From assembly GCA_903824575.1 (NCBI GenBank), contig CAIJXJ010000050.1:29606-93605 (forward strand): a stretch of 64,000 nucleotides of DNA, given 5' to 3'. This DNA is from an uncultured Methylobacillus sp. (GTDB taxonomy: Bacteria > Pseudomonadota > Gammaproteobacteria > Burkholderiales > Methylophilaceae). Below are positions 25,162-32,848 of the stretch, in pieces (position 1 is the stretch's first letter; every line of letters starts with the position of its first letter). A program made the position numbers and the translations under genes. A model generated the notes under the pieces. The model saw nothing but the letters and a program-made list of their open reading frames with translations. It had not been told where the DNA came from and ran no database searches.

Positions 25162-25487
25162 TGCTATGGCTCCTTAGGTTTTGTCGGTTTTGTCGCAAAA
25201 ACAACGCGACGGCACTCGAAATTCGGTGCGCTGGGAGTCCATAGCAAACAACGTACCCAAACCTCAAACAAGACCAGTGATTAAGCTCATTTTCTACCCG
25301 ACCAAAAAAATGGATAAATTTCTATTTAATTCCTTCTCCACTTAACCGACCTGCAACTAAAAAATTAGTCGATCTGCCAGCATGAGCTCAGTTGATGAGC
25401 TTACCTTCGAAAGTCGCCGCTGATTGCTGACGTTCCGACTTTGACCCCCATACCTCACCGTGATGATAAGCGGCCAACAAGCACTGT
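25162..25487. other. Non-coding region with a possible sigma-54 promoter
   Basis: No gene is seen in these 326 bp. On the minus strand GGGTAC-N5-TTGC (25258-25244) has GG-N10-GC spacing and could drive the ferredoxin, but there is no perfect NifA site upstream. An 11-bp-loop-free hairpin AGCTCA-N5-TGAGCT is at about 25385-25401. The rest is AT-rich. Confidence 0.4.
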
Positions 25488-26027
25488 TTACACCGTTATG
25501 TTGACATTCTTACCAAGTAAAATTGCTGACGGCTTGCTGACAGATGTTGCGTCAGAGGCGTGCTTCAATTCATAGAGCGCGGCCTCCTCAGGTGATACTG
25601 TTCCATCGTGATTGATATCTGCAGCCGCGTAGGTTTGGGAAGATGTGCTTGAGCCTGACTGGCTAGCACTCCTAGCACCACCGGGGCCACCTGGAGCCCC
25701 AGCACCGCCAGGCCCATGCGCTCCTGCTACTCCGCCTGGAGGACCGCCAGCTGGGGGTTTAAGACTACCACTCTTGATTGCAGACACGATATCGGATTTT
25801 GTGATGCTGCCGGTTTTCTTTGTATCGATGGAATCGTACATCTTGCTCGCATCGGCTGAAGAGACTCCTTTGGCCGTCAGCGCTGACATGAATTGATCTT
25901 TTGTGACGCTGCCGGTATTGTTTGGATCGAGATCACTCATCAACTTTGAGGCCATCATGGAGGCCATTTGCGATGGATTAAATCCTCTCGCACTACCGTT
26001 TCCGATGGCGTTGACTGACATAGACAT
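25488..26027 (-). CDS. EF-hand calcium-binding protein
   Basis: A 179-residue protein with three EF-hand loops: DPNNTGSVTKDQ at 34-45, DTKKTGSITKSD at 68-79 and DINHDGTVSPEE at 137-148. A glycine/proline-rich linker (residues 91-120, repeated GG and PGG) separates the second and third. No signal peptide is evident. Its role is unknown, and it shows no sign of nif regulation. Confidence 0.8.
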   Translation of the reverse strand: MSMSVNAIGNGSARGFNPSQMASMMASKLMSDLDPNNTGSVTKDQFMSALTAKGVSSADASKMYDSIDTKKTGSITKSDIVSAIKSGSLKPPAGGPPGGVAGAHGPGGAGAPGGPGGARSASQSGSSTSSQTYAAADINHDGTVSPEEAALYELKHASDATSVSKPSAILLGKNVNITV

Positions 26028-26254
26028 ACTTGTTCCTCAGGTTGGTTGGCTGCGCTGATACATTAGGCTTGTAGTATGTTATCGGTTGATCATTATTTTT
26101 CTGAAGTAGCTCATCGGCCAAACAAGAAACAAAGTGAGTATCCTTTTGTTTTTGCTGTGCAGGCCGGGCGTGTGATGCTGCAGGAGTTGGCGCGGATATT
26201 TGCGTCACATCCATGAGTGGCAGTCAGCCGGTCACCGGGCAAGCCATAAACCAT

Positions 26255-26767
26255 TCATGCCAGATCCCTTATAGTGCTGGCAGCAATAAATAACACCAAC
26301 GGCAAATCTGACAATTCCGCGAAGCCATACCGTAGATAAAACTGTTTGGCTTTGTCATGCTTGGCGTCAACAACCACGGCCAGCATGCCGATCTCATCAG
26401 AGAGTGCAATGCAGCGATGTATGGCATGCATCAGTAGATCTTCTCCTATTCCCTTACCTTGACCACTGATATCGACAGCAAGGCGACCAAGCCTGGCTAT
26501 CGGAATCGGAAAGTTTGGCAGTTTCTTCTGGAGCGCAATTGGCAGATTGGTTTTGGTGAGACTGCCCATGCTCAAAGTGTAGTAGCCGAGGATTTTGAAT
26601 AGATCGGTGTCAGAGACAGCAACAAAAGTGCGGCTGACGTTGCTTGCTGCATGCTGGCGTGCGTATTGCCGCAGGTAATCGTTCAGCGGTGGTTCTCCGC
26701 AATCGAAATCCTTGCGGTTATGGCTGGCGGTGAGCGGCTCAATCCGCCAGTCGATTGGCATGATCAC
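26255..26767 (-). CDS. GNAT acetyltransferase toxin (TacT-like)
   Basis: A 170-residue GNAT enzyme. The start PLTASHNRKDFDCGEPPLNDYLR and the acetyl-CoA loop ARLGRLAVDISGQGKGIGEDLL, followed by FYLRYGFAELSD, match TacT toxins, which acetylate charged tRNAs and stop translation. Its ATG overlaps the antitoxin stop by 4 bp (26764-26767), the usual TacAT order. Confidence 0.85.
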   Translation of the reverse strand: MIMPIDWRIEPLTASHNRKDFDCGEPPLNDYLRQYARQHAASNVSRTFVAVSDTDLFKILGYYTLSMGSLTKTNLPIALQKKLPNFPIPIARLGRLAVDISGQGKGIGEDLLMHAIHRCIALSDEIGMLAVVVDAKHDKAKQFYLRYGFAELSDLPLVLFIAASTIRDLA

Positions 26768-27051
26768 CCAGCGTTGGCCAGGTGTTTTTTCATGGCGGTT
26801 TTCAGATGCTGATTAGGTGGCGATGGGTTGTCGATGATGGAGACGAATTTGTCCCAATCTTGAGCAGAAAGCGTCAGCGCCTCGTGCTGGGCCAACATTT
26901 GCTGCGCCCGTTCATGTGCGGAGTTGATCATGAAGGTACTGATCGATAGGCCAGCCAGAGCCGATGCCTTTACGATCAGCCGCTTGGTATTGGCGGACGT
27001 CCTCAGGTCAATCCGTTCCATGCGAGCCTTGCGTGGTGGGATAGCGGTCAT
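26764..27051 (-). CDS. DUF1778 ribbon-helix-helix antitoxin (TacA-like)
   Basis: A 95-residue antitoxin: an RHH DNA-binding N-terminus (ERIDLRTSANTKRLIVKASALAGLSISTFMINSA) and a C-terminal part that wraps the toxin (LTLSAQDWDKFVSIIDNP). AGGAGG precedes the ATG. It should repress its own promoter with the toxin bound. Confidence 0.85.
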   Translation of the reverse strand: MTAIPPRKARMERIDLRTSANTKRLIVKASALAGLSISTFMINSAHERAQQMLAQHEALTLSAQDWDKFVSIIDNPSPPNQHLKTAMKKHLANAG

Positions 27052-27103
27052 GTCAGTGCCTCCTGTGGCGTATTCATGCCGTGCATTGTAATCGCCATTT
27101 ATT

Positions 27104-27134
27104 TGTACGGCAAATGTACAGCATGTAAATTATA
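27104..27134 (-). promoter_or_regulatory. Promoter and operator of the TacAT-like pair
   Basis: A TATAAT box on the minus strand (27134-27129) is followed by the inverted repeat TGTAC-N7-GTACA at 27120-27104, about 55 bp before the antitoxin start. The repeat sits where the transcript begins, as expected for an RHH autorepressor. Confidence 0.5.
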
Positions 27135-27167
27135 TGCCATCGGAGGCGCTTACGGTATTGAAAGCCG

Positions 27168-27323
27168 ATGCTGTTGCGGCTTGAGGTTCTGATTCCGGTG
27201 TACAGCGCAGAAATTGAAGCGGAATATCGGGATGTATTACATCGCCAAAGATTCAACATTTCCCGTGAATTAATAGCTGAGTTCATGGAAACACTGGCGA
27301 GCACGGAACGCCTTTGGCATTAA
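27168..27323 (+). pseudogene. PIN-domain toxin fragment, middle part
   Basis: Reads M-L-L-R-L-E-V, then LIPVYSAEIEAEYRDVLHRQ and RFNISRELIAEFMETL, ending after 51 codons. This matches the middle of COG1569-type PIN toxins (the 'S.EI.AEYREVL.R.KF' region). The N-terminal strand with the first catalytic Asp is missing and the frame stops early. A second PIN piece of the same family lies at 28184-28342 on the same strand. Confidence 0.6.
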
Positions 27324-27348
27324 AAATGTGCCTGTCCTTTTGTTTTGC

Positions 27349-27564
27349 ATGCGGCGGGAGTTTGACGAAGCCGGCGACTGGTACGAGCAGGAACGTGCAG
27401 GCTTGGGGATAGAGTTCCTTGCCGAAATAGGGCGCATGTTGACGCACATCGCGGACACGCCCAATTAGTTTCCTGTCATCCACCGCGATATACGCAAGGC
27501 TGTGGCAGGTCGATTCCCTTATTCAGTCTATTTCCGTGAGCGTGGACAGCGCAGAAGTGACTAA
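27349..27564 (+). pseudogene. RelE/ParE toxin gene with in-frame TAG
   Basis: The frame reads MRREFDEAGDWYEQERAGLG, then IEFLAEIGRMLTHIADTPN, a TAG at 27466-27468, and continues FPVIHRDIRKAVAGRFPYSV and YFRERGQRRSD. Apart from the stop this is a typical ParE-type toxin, where Glu or Gln usually precedes FP. The N-terminus is cut short. No ParD-like antitoxin adjoins. Confidence 0.75.
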
Positions 27565-27573
27565 CGGCAACTG

Positions 27574-27897
27574 CTAACCCGCCAGCTTAGAACTAACTAG
27601 GCGATTGAGGCTGACCCCTTGCTCTGCTGCCTGCATGGCTAACAACCGATGCATTTCCGGCGTAATACGCACGCGAAATTCACCGCTATAATTTTTCTCA
27701 GCCAATGGCGACGGAATAGGCTCTCCAGAAGACTCCATATCAGAGACAACATCTTTAACCAAATTGCGAACCCCGGACAAAGCATCTTCTGGAGATGCGG
27801 CAAGCCAGGATAACGATGGAAACTCTACGCAGAGGCCAACGTGCTCTTCGTCTTCTTTGGACCAGGTAACTCTATAGGTGTAGTAATTTACGTTCAT
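27574..27897 (-). CDS. hicB: HicB-type antitoxin
   Basis: A 107-residue protein with a degraded RNase-H-like N-terminal half (YYTYRVTWSKEDEEHVGLCV, EFPSLSWLAASPEDAL) and a C-terminal RHH motif (GEFRVRITPEMHRLLAMQAAEQG, then VSLNRLV). GGAGGG precedes the ATG. No HicA is found on either side, so it is a solitary antitoxin. Immediately upstream only about 20 codons of another frame (ending LQALDKLEGMK) survive, perhaps the end of a lost partner. Confidence 0.78.
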   Translation of the reverse strand: MNVNYYTYRVTWSKEDEEHVGLCVEFPSLSWLAASPEDALSGVRNLVKDVVSDMESSGEPIPSPLAEKNYSGEFRVRITPEMHRLLAMQAAEQGVSLNRLVSSKLAG

Positions 27898-28183
27898 TTC
27901 ATGCCCTCCAATTTATCCAGAGCCTGTAATACTTGCCTAACTTGATACGCCTTAGCCTTAAAAATCTATCCACAGAAAACGTGGACAGACCTGTGGAAAA
28001 AAAGATATAGCCATTGATGTGGCTTAAGATTTTCTGCTGCGTACTGTTTGACCGGCAACCATTTTTCATGATCAATTACGCTGAACAACTCAACTAAATA
28101 TTATTACACTAAGCGCGAGCAGGACAGCACCGCACGACGCTGGATGCGGGCACGAGACACATCGTCAGGCCACTGAATTTTGA

Positions 28184-28342
28184 ACCAACACCCTGCCTGA
28201 TCTCGGTGATGCGCCGTTCATTGCCACGGCGCTGACAGCGGCATGCCCTGTCATTACCGGCAACATCCGGCATTTTCCGCCATCCTCCGGCGTGGAAGTT
28301 CTCACCCCCGCCGCTACGCTTTCGCGTCTGCAGTCCCGTTAA
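28184..28342 (+). pseudogene. PIN-domain toxin fragment, C-terminal part
   Basis: Reads LPDLGDAPFIATALTAACPV, ITGNIRHFPPSSGVEVLTPA, ATLSRLQSR and stop. This is the C-terminal third of a COG1569-type PIN toxin, with the D-x-P-F..AL and TGN.RHFP..GV.VLTPA hallmarks. A stop precedes it, so there is no start. With the piece at 27168 it could represent one PIN gene split by the RelE-HicB segment. Confidence 0.65.
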
Positions 28343-28430
28343 AAATTTAACGCGGGACTACGAACAATAAGGTTAGCGAGCGCAAGCTGCCTGCCTCGAG
28401 CCATGTTGATCCATCACATCTATTTGCCAT

Positions 28431-28515
28431 TGTAGGGTTTCATACACACAGCTTAGCAACACAATATCCCGCAAAGCGCGCCATCAACGGAAGTCTGACT
28501 TGGTACGATCCGTGC
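28431..28515 (+). promoter_or_regulatory. Possible NifA site and sigma-54 promoter for the 28583 gene
   Basis: TGT-N10-ACA is at 28431-28446. TGGTAC-N5-GTGC with GG-N10-GC spacing is at 28501-28515, 54 bp on and 67 bp before the gene. The -12 box deviates by one base. The arrangement is like that of nifE. Confidence 0.6.
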
Positions 28516-28582
28516 ATGACTAAAGTCATGACTCAAGTTCAGGCTTGATATATCTCGATTTAGCGAATGGAGTAATGGTGGC

Positions 28583-28885
28583 ATGAGCAATGAATTTTCC
28601 GGGGAGTGCCGGTATTTTGTGACTTATAGCGGCGTCAGTTTGCCGTTCAAGTTGAGCCAGGCGCTTGAAGAATCAGCGCTCAGCAACCGTAATACTTTTT
28701 TCCGCGCCTGGTTCGATGAAAGCAATCGAATGCTAGCATTTCAAAAAATGGTCTATGGTGAAGTTGAACTGGAGCACCGCTACAAATATTACGAAAATGG
28801 CGTACTTGAAGAATCGGAAATTTACGATGCGGAAGGTGATGTAACCGTGCTGCGCTTCGATACCAATGGAACCCGACAGAAGTAG
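28583..28885 (+). CDS. Small nif-associated protein (DUF6156-like)
   Basis: A 100-residue soluble protein. It contains CRYFVTYSGVSLPFKL, NRNTFFRAWFDESNRM and KMVYGEVELEHRYKYYENG, a pattern I associate with a short conserved family found in nif islands of proteobacteria (possibly DUF6156). The function is unknown. It has a likely NifA-dependent promoter and is followed by a frameshifted second small gene and a molbindin. Confidence 0.65.
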   Translation: MSNEFSGECRYFVTYSGVSLPFKLSQALEESALSNRNTFFRAWFDESNRMLAFQKMVYGEVELEHRYKYYENGVLEESEIYDAEGDVTVLRFDTNGTRQK

Positions 28886-28911
28886 CTTTCAACATTTCGG
28901 ATAAAATATTT

Positions 28912-29258
28912 GCTGATGAAAAAAGCCTCACTCCTTACACGCCTGAAAGCCAAAAAGCGGAACAAATCGATGCTGATTGGCATCACTTGGTACACTGAAA
29001 AAAAACTGGGCACAGGTAAAATCCACGGCATTAGACCCGACATGTTTCGAGGACTCATTCAATCAATGGGAAGCAATGGCCATCCAAGCTCGCAGGGAAT
29101 TGCAACGTTCAGGGGTATGCACGATTGAATTTCATATCGATGCGCAAGCGTTTTTTGATTGGTGTACTTTGTATGACAAACCCAACATCGCCGCATCCAG
29201 AGCTGAGTATGTATCAGAGAAACTATCTGCCGCCAATGCTTCACCGTCGTCGGCGTAA
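28912..29258 (+). pseudogene. Small nif-associated gene, apparently frameshifted
   Basis: Frame +1 from 28912 reads ADEKSLTPYTPESQKAEQID and ADWHHLVH before a TGA at about 28996. The frame one base off continues from 28977 as TLKKNWAQVKSTALDPTCFE, DSFNQWEAMAIQARRELQRS and GVCTIEFHIDAQAFFDWCTL to 29258. Together they read like one acidic helical protein with the break near 28987-28996, just before a run of eight A. No good start codon exists for the first part. It could be a true mutation, a sequence error, or two separate starts (TTG at 28977). Confidence 0.45.
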
Positions 29259-29432
29259 CTATTCGGATTAGGGGAACGGCGGCAGGTCACTTGTGTTCCG
29301 CTGTTTATCTGTATTGAAGCCGAAGTATCAGGCGTTGTGCTTGCAATTTTATGACCCCATGCTGTAGCCTGAAATCAGTGGTTTGCCGTTTGGCACCCTG
29401 AGAATCAAACTGACAGATCTAAGGAAAACATC

Positions 29433-29861
29433 ATGAAAATAAGTGCGCGCAATAATTTTCAAGGCAAGATCACGGCTGTCGAAGTCGGAGCCGTCAATTC
29501 TGAGGTGGAAGTTACCCTCGGCGGTAACGACAAGATCATTGCCGTCGTCACCAACGGCAGCATAAAAGGCCTTGGGCTGGTTGCCGGGAAGGCTGTGACT
29601 GCGTTGATTAAAGCCTCATCGGTGCTGGTGTTGACTGATGCTAGCGGTATTGCGCTCAGTGCCCGCAATGTGCTCGCAGGCATCGTCACCAAACTAACCA
29701 ATGGCCCGGTGAGCTCCGAAGTTGCCATCACATTGCCTAGCGGCACGACAGTCTATGCCACCATTACCCAGGACGCCGTCGATGAACTCTCCATCAAGGA
29801 AGGCATCAATGCCAGCGCCGTGTTCAAGGCCTCGTCTGTGATTCTGGGCGTGCGGAAATAA
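29433..29861 (+). CDS. modG: Molbindin: tandem Mop-domain molybdate-binding protein
   Basis: A 142-residue protein made of two Mop/TOBE repeats, residues 2-68 and 73-140, each with the pattern SARN.F.G.I..V..G.V.SEV..TL and ending KASSV. Such molbindins store molybdate in the cytoplasm as trimers. AAGGAA is upstream. A weak sigma-54-like element (AGGCGT-N5-TTGC, 29330-29344) lies 89 bp before it. It is convergent with modC. Confidence 0.9.
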   Translation: MKISARNNFQGKITAVEVGAVNSEVEVTLGGNDKIIAVVTNGSIKGLGLVAGKAVTALIKASSVLVLTDASGIALSARNVLAGIVTKLTNGPVSSEVAITLPSGTTVYATITQDAVDELSIKEGINASAVFKASSVILGVRK

Positions 29862-29953
29862 TTCGCGGGGCACGGTGTCGGGGGTCTCAACGTATTCCCC
29901 GGCATCCGAGTGTCATTCATACAAAGAGCTACCCGCTGCGTGATGCAATTTGG

Positions 29954-30832
29954 TCAGTCGGCCAGCTTCAGTACCATCGGGTTGAATGCCTTGGAAACCA
30001 GCATCACCCGGTCGCCCTGCTGTAGTTGTTGTACTTCGTCACGGGAGGCGACCACTCGAACAATCTGACTGCCGACCAGTACCGTCAGCGAGAACAAAAC
30101 ATCCATCGCTTCGATTTCCAGAATGTGGCCAGTAAACGCAAATTTTCCACTGGTCTGCCCGCCACAAAATACGGCTGTCGGGGTGCCCTGCCGCACAATT
30201 GTACCGGCCTCCATCACCATCACGCGTTGCGCTAGTTTGTAGACTTCACCTACGTCGTGGCTGACGATGATGGCGGTTATACCGAAATGCTTTTGCAAAC
30301 GCAGGATTTCGTCCTGCAAGCGGACACGAATCTCGGCATCAAGGGCTGACAACGGCTCATCCAGCAGCAGCATGCGCGGTTCTGAGGCCAGTGCACGCGC
30401 CAGTGCCACGCGCTGTTTTTGCCCGCCGGACAGGGTTTCCGGTTTTCGCTGTTGCAATGCCCCAAGTTCCATCAAATCCAGCAACTCGGACACGCGTTTT
30501 TTATTGGCGTCAGGTCTCAGGGCAAATTCCAGGTTGCCGCGCACCGTCATGTTGGGAAACAGGGCGTAATCCTGAAACATGTAGCCTACGCGCCGCAGCT
30601 GCGGCGCGAGATTGATGCCTTGCGCCGTATCCAGCCACGATTCACCGTTGACGGTAATGAGGCCACGCTCCGGCTGCTCAAGCCCAGCCAGGCATCGCAA
30701 CAGTGTCGTTTTGCCCACACCGGACGGGCCATACAGCGCCACGAACTCCCCCTCGGCAACTTCCAATTCGGCACCGAGCCGGAACTCGCCATCAGCTCCA
30801 TGCAAACACTTGTCGATGCTGGCACATATCAT
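29954..30832 (-). CDS. modC: Molybdate ABC transporter ATP-binding protein
   Basis: A 292-residue ATPase: Walker A GPSGVGKTT, signature LSGGQKQRVALARAL, Walker B LLLDEPLSALD, switch His in ATIIVSHD-like AIIVSHDVGEV, and a C-terminal TOBE domain (GDRVMLVSKAFNPMVL). It energises ModB. It is the last gene of the mod operon, 157 bp after modB. Confidence 0.93.
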   Translation of the reverse strand: MICASIDKCLHGADGEFRLGAELEVAEGEFVALYGPSGVGKTTLLRCLAGLEQPERGLITVNGESWLDTAQGINLAPQLRRVGYMFQDYALFPNMTVRGNLEFALRPDANKKRVSELLDLMELGALQQRKPETLSGGQKQRVALARALASEPRMLLLDEPLSALDAEIRVRLQDEILRLQKHFGITAIIVSHDVGEVYKLAQRVMVMEAGTIVRQGTPTAVFCGGQTSGKFAFTGHILEIEAMDVLFSLTVLVGSQIVRVVASRDEVQQLQQGDRVMLVSKAFNPMVLKLAD

Positions 30833-30989
30833 ATTGAGTGAATCTCGTGTAGCGATGCGCTTGCCTACTCGCTCGCCTTGGCGGGATAAGCTACGACTTG
30901 CAAGCTTGCTTGCCTAGTCATGCTTAGTTGCCCCTTCAGAGGATTGAGGTGAGGGAAACGGGCCTTTAAGTTTCATTATCAGGGGGGTG

Positions 30990-31664
30990 TCAGCCATGCC
31001 CGTTAGGAACCCGGCGATTGACCACGTACACCAGCAGCAAAATCAGGAAGGACAACACGAACAGCACGCCGGCATAGAAGTTGGCAGCGGCATAATTAAG
31101 CGATTCGACTTCGTCGTAGATCGCAATTGAGGCGACCCGAGTCTGACCCGGCAGGTTGCCGCCAATCATCAGCACCACGCCGAATTCACCGACGGTATGC
31201 GCAAAAGCCAACACGGTACCCGACAGCAACGCCGGCTTGATGTTGGGGAGCAGCACATGAAAAAAAATCTGCCACCTCGACTTGCCCAGCACCCGCGCGG
31301 CATCATGGAGTGACCGAGGCAGACTTTGAAAAGCCGCCTGTACCGGATGTACCAGAAAGGGGAAGCTGAAGATAATAGAGGCCACAACCAGCCCTTCGAA
31401 ACTGAATGCCAGCCTGAGTCCCGCCACCCGATCCAGCCATTGGCCAAACCAGTGTTCCGGGCTGAAAGCGAGCAGCAGGTAAAAACCCAGTACCGACGGC
31501 GGCAGCACCAGCGGCATGCTGACCATGGCCTCGATGGCCGGTTTGCAGCGGATGCGGGTATTCGCCAGCCACCAGGCAAATGGCACGCCAATGCAAAACA
31601 GGATGACTGTCGTCACCGATGCCAACCGAAATGTCAGCAGCAACGGGCCTAATTCATGGCTCAT
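30990..31664 (-). CDS. modB: Molybdate ABC transporter permease
   Basis: A 224-residue inner-membrane permease with five to six helices. The coupling-helix motif appears as DAARVLGKSRWQIFFHVLLPNIKPAL, and VGEFGVVLMIGGNLPGQTRVASIAIYDEVES is the usual ModB ending. It overlaps the Mop gene upstream by 11 bp. Confidence 0.94.
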   Translation of the reverse strand: MSHELGPLLLTFRLASVTTVILFCIGVPFAWWLANTRIRCKPAIEAMVSMPLVLPPSVLGFYLLLAFSPEHWFGQWLDRVAGLRLAFSFEGLVVASIIFSFPFLVHPVQAAFQSLPRSLHDAARVLGKSRWQIFFHVLLPNIKPALLSGTVLAFAHTVGEFGVVLMIGGNLPGQTRVASIAIYDEVESLNYAAANFYAGVLFVLSFLILLLVYVVNRRVPNGHG

Positions 31665-32058
31665 GTGACAGTACCACCTCGTTGGCTTTTACCAGGGCCT
31701 CGACCTTGTCGCCGGTCGCCAGTTGCAGGCGATCCACGCCACGCGTGGTGATGACGCTGACCAGGGATTCGCCGCCATAATCCAGTGTGACCGCGCTTAG
31801 TATTGCACCGCGCTCGATGCTGATGACAGTGACAGAAAAGCGGTTGCGCAGGCTGATGAGGCCGCTCAAGTTTTTCGCCAACACCACTTCGGTTTCCTTA
31901 AACAGCAGCGTGACGGCATTTCCTACCCTGAGGTATGCTGCCGTTTCCGGCGTTTCCAACAAGGTCGCGGAAAACACCTCAACGCCGACAGCCACATCCA
32001 CCAGAGACATGTGGCTGTTATGATCAATGGCGACAATATTTCCGCGCAGGCGATTCAA
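31654..32058 (-). CDS. Tandem Mop-domain protein inside the mod operon
   Basis: A 134-residue di-Mop protein (LRGNIVAIDHNSHMSLVDVA..., then LRNRFSVTVISIERGAILSAVTLDYGGES). It lies between modA and modB with overlaps of 4 bp and 11 bp, so it is translated with the transporter. It probably binds molybdate as it enters, or regulates the pump. It is more diverged than the molbindin at 29433. Confidence 0.85.
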   Translation of the reverse strand: MNRLRGNIVAIDHNSHMSLVDVAVGVEVFSATLLETPETAAYLRVGNAVTLLFKETEVVLAKNLSGLISLRNRFSVTVISIERGAILSAVTLDYGGESLVSVITTRGVDRLQLATGDKVEALVKANEVVLSHEP

Positions 32059-32816
32059 GGCAACTTATATCCATTCTTTGCAAAGATTGCACGCGCCCGG
32101 TCCGACAGCACGAAGCCATAAAACTTGCGCGCAGCCTCTCCATTGACGGTCGATCCATGCTTGAGAATGACCACTCCTTGCGCTATCGGATCATAGCTCT
32201 CGGCCGGCACCTCCACCCAACGCCCCTTCCCCGCCATTTCAGGCGCGGTGACGATAGATTTTGCACTGAAACCCACATCGACCGAACGGCTATCAACATA
32301 CTGGCTGACCTGAGTGATGCTTTCACCATACACCAGCTTGGGTTCGACTGCCGCCCGCACCTTGTAATAATCCAGCACCTTAAGCGCCTGCTTGCCGAAG
32401 GGTGCCACTTTAGGATTGGCAATGGCAACTCGGCCCACACTAGCATCCGCCAGGCCGGTCACGCCGCGGCCCAGATCGACATCTTTTTGCGTCCACAGCA
32501 CGAGGAGTCCATAGGCATAGGGCCTGGGAGGGGTCGTTGCAAAACCATCCTTATAAAGTCCTTCCGGAAACTCCATGTCGGCTGACATGAATACATCGAA
32601 TGGTGCCCCATTTCTCACTTGCGTGGCAATCTTGCCGGAAGCGCCCAGCACGCTTTGCGCCTCGATGCCGGTTTCGCGCTTGAACTCGCTTGCCAGATCG
32701 TCAAACACATATTTGAGGTTGGCGGCAATCGCCACCGTGAGCGGTTCCGCCTGAGCCGCTAGCGCCGTCAGTAGCAGGCCTGATGCCGCCAACATTCTGA
32801 TCCAATTTTTTCTCAT
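32055..32816 (-). CDS. modA: Periplasmic molybdate-binding protein
   Basis: A 253-residue protein with a signal peptide (residues 1-23, ending AAQAEP). The mature part has LTVAIAANLKYVFDDLASEF, GASGKIATQVRNGAPFDVFMSADMEF and DVGFSAKSIV, matching ModA/WtpA. It delivers molybdate to ModBC. Confidence 0.94.
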   Translation of the reverse strand: MRKNWIRMLAASGLLLTALAAQAEPLTVAIAANLKYVFDDLASEFKRETGIEAQSVLGASGKIATQVRNGAPFDVFMSADMEFPEGLYKDGFATTPPRPYAYGLLVLWTQKDVDLGRGVTGLADASVGRVAIANPKVAPFGKQALKVLDYYKVRAAVEPKLVYGESITQVSQYVDSRSVDVGFSAKSIVTAPEMAGKGRWVEVPAESYDPIAQGVVILKHGSTVNGEAARKFYGFVLSDRARAIFAKNGYKLP

Positions 32817-32848
32817 GTTAAAGTTCCTTATAATCTATTTGATTTTGC

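Larger units (their letters stand above)
27898..28582. other. Gene-poor stretch with toxin debris and a promoter
   Basis: No intact gene is seen in 685 bp. It holds the PIN fragment at 28184-28342 and a NifA/sigma-54-type promoter at 28431-28515. The rest (27900-28180) shows nothing that I recognise. Confidence 0.6.

Noticed and set aside
25182..25206. NifA-like site near the ferredoxin at 24865
   Set aside because: TGTCG...ACG is similar to the other sites but the last base differs, and it lies downstream of the possible promoter.
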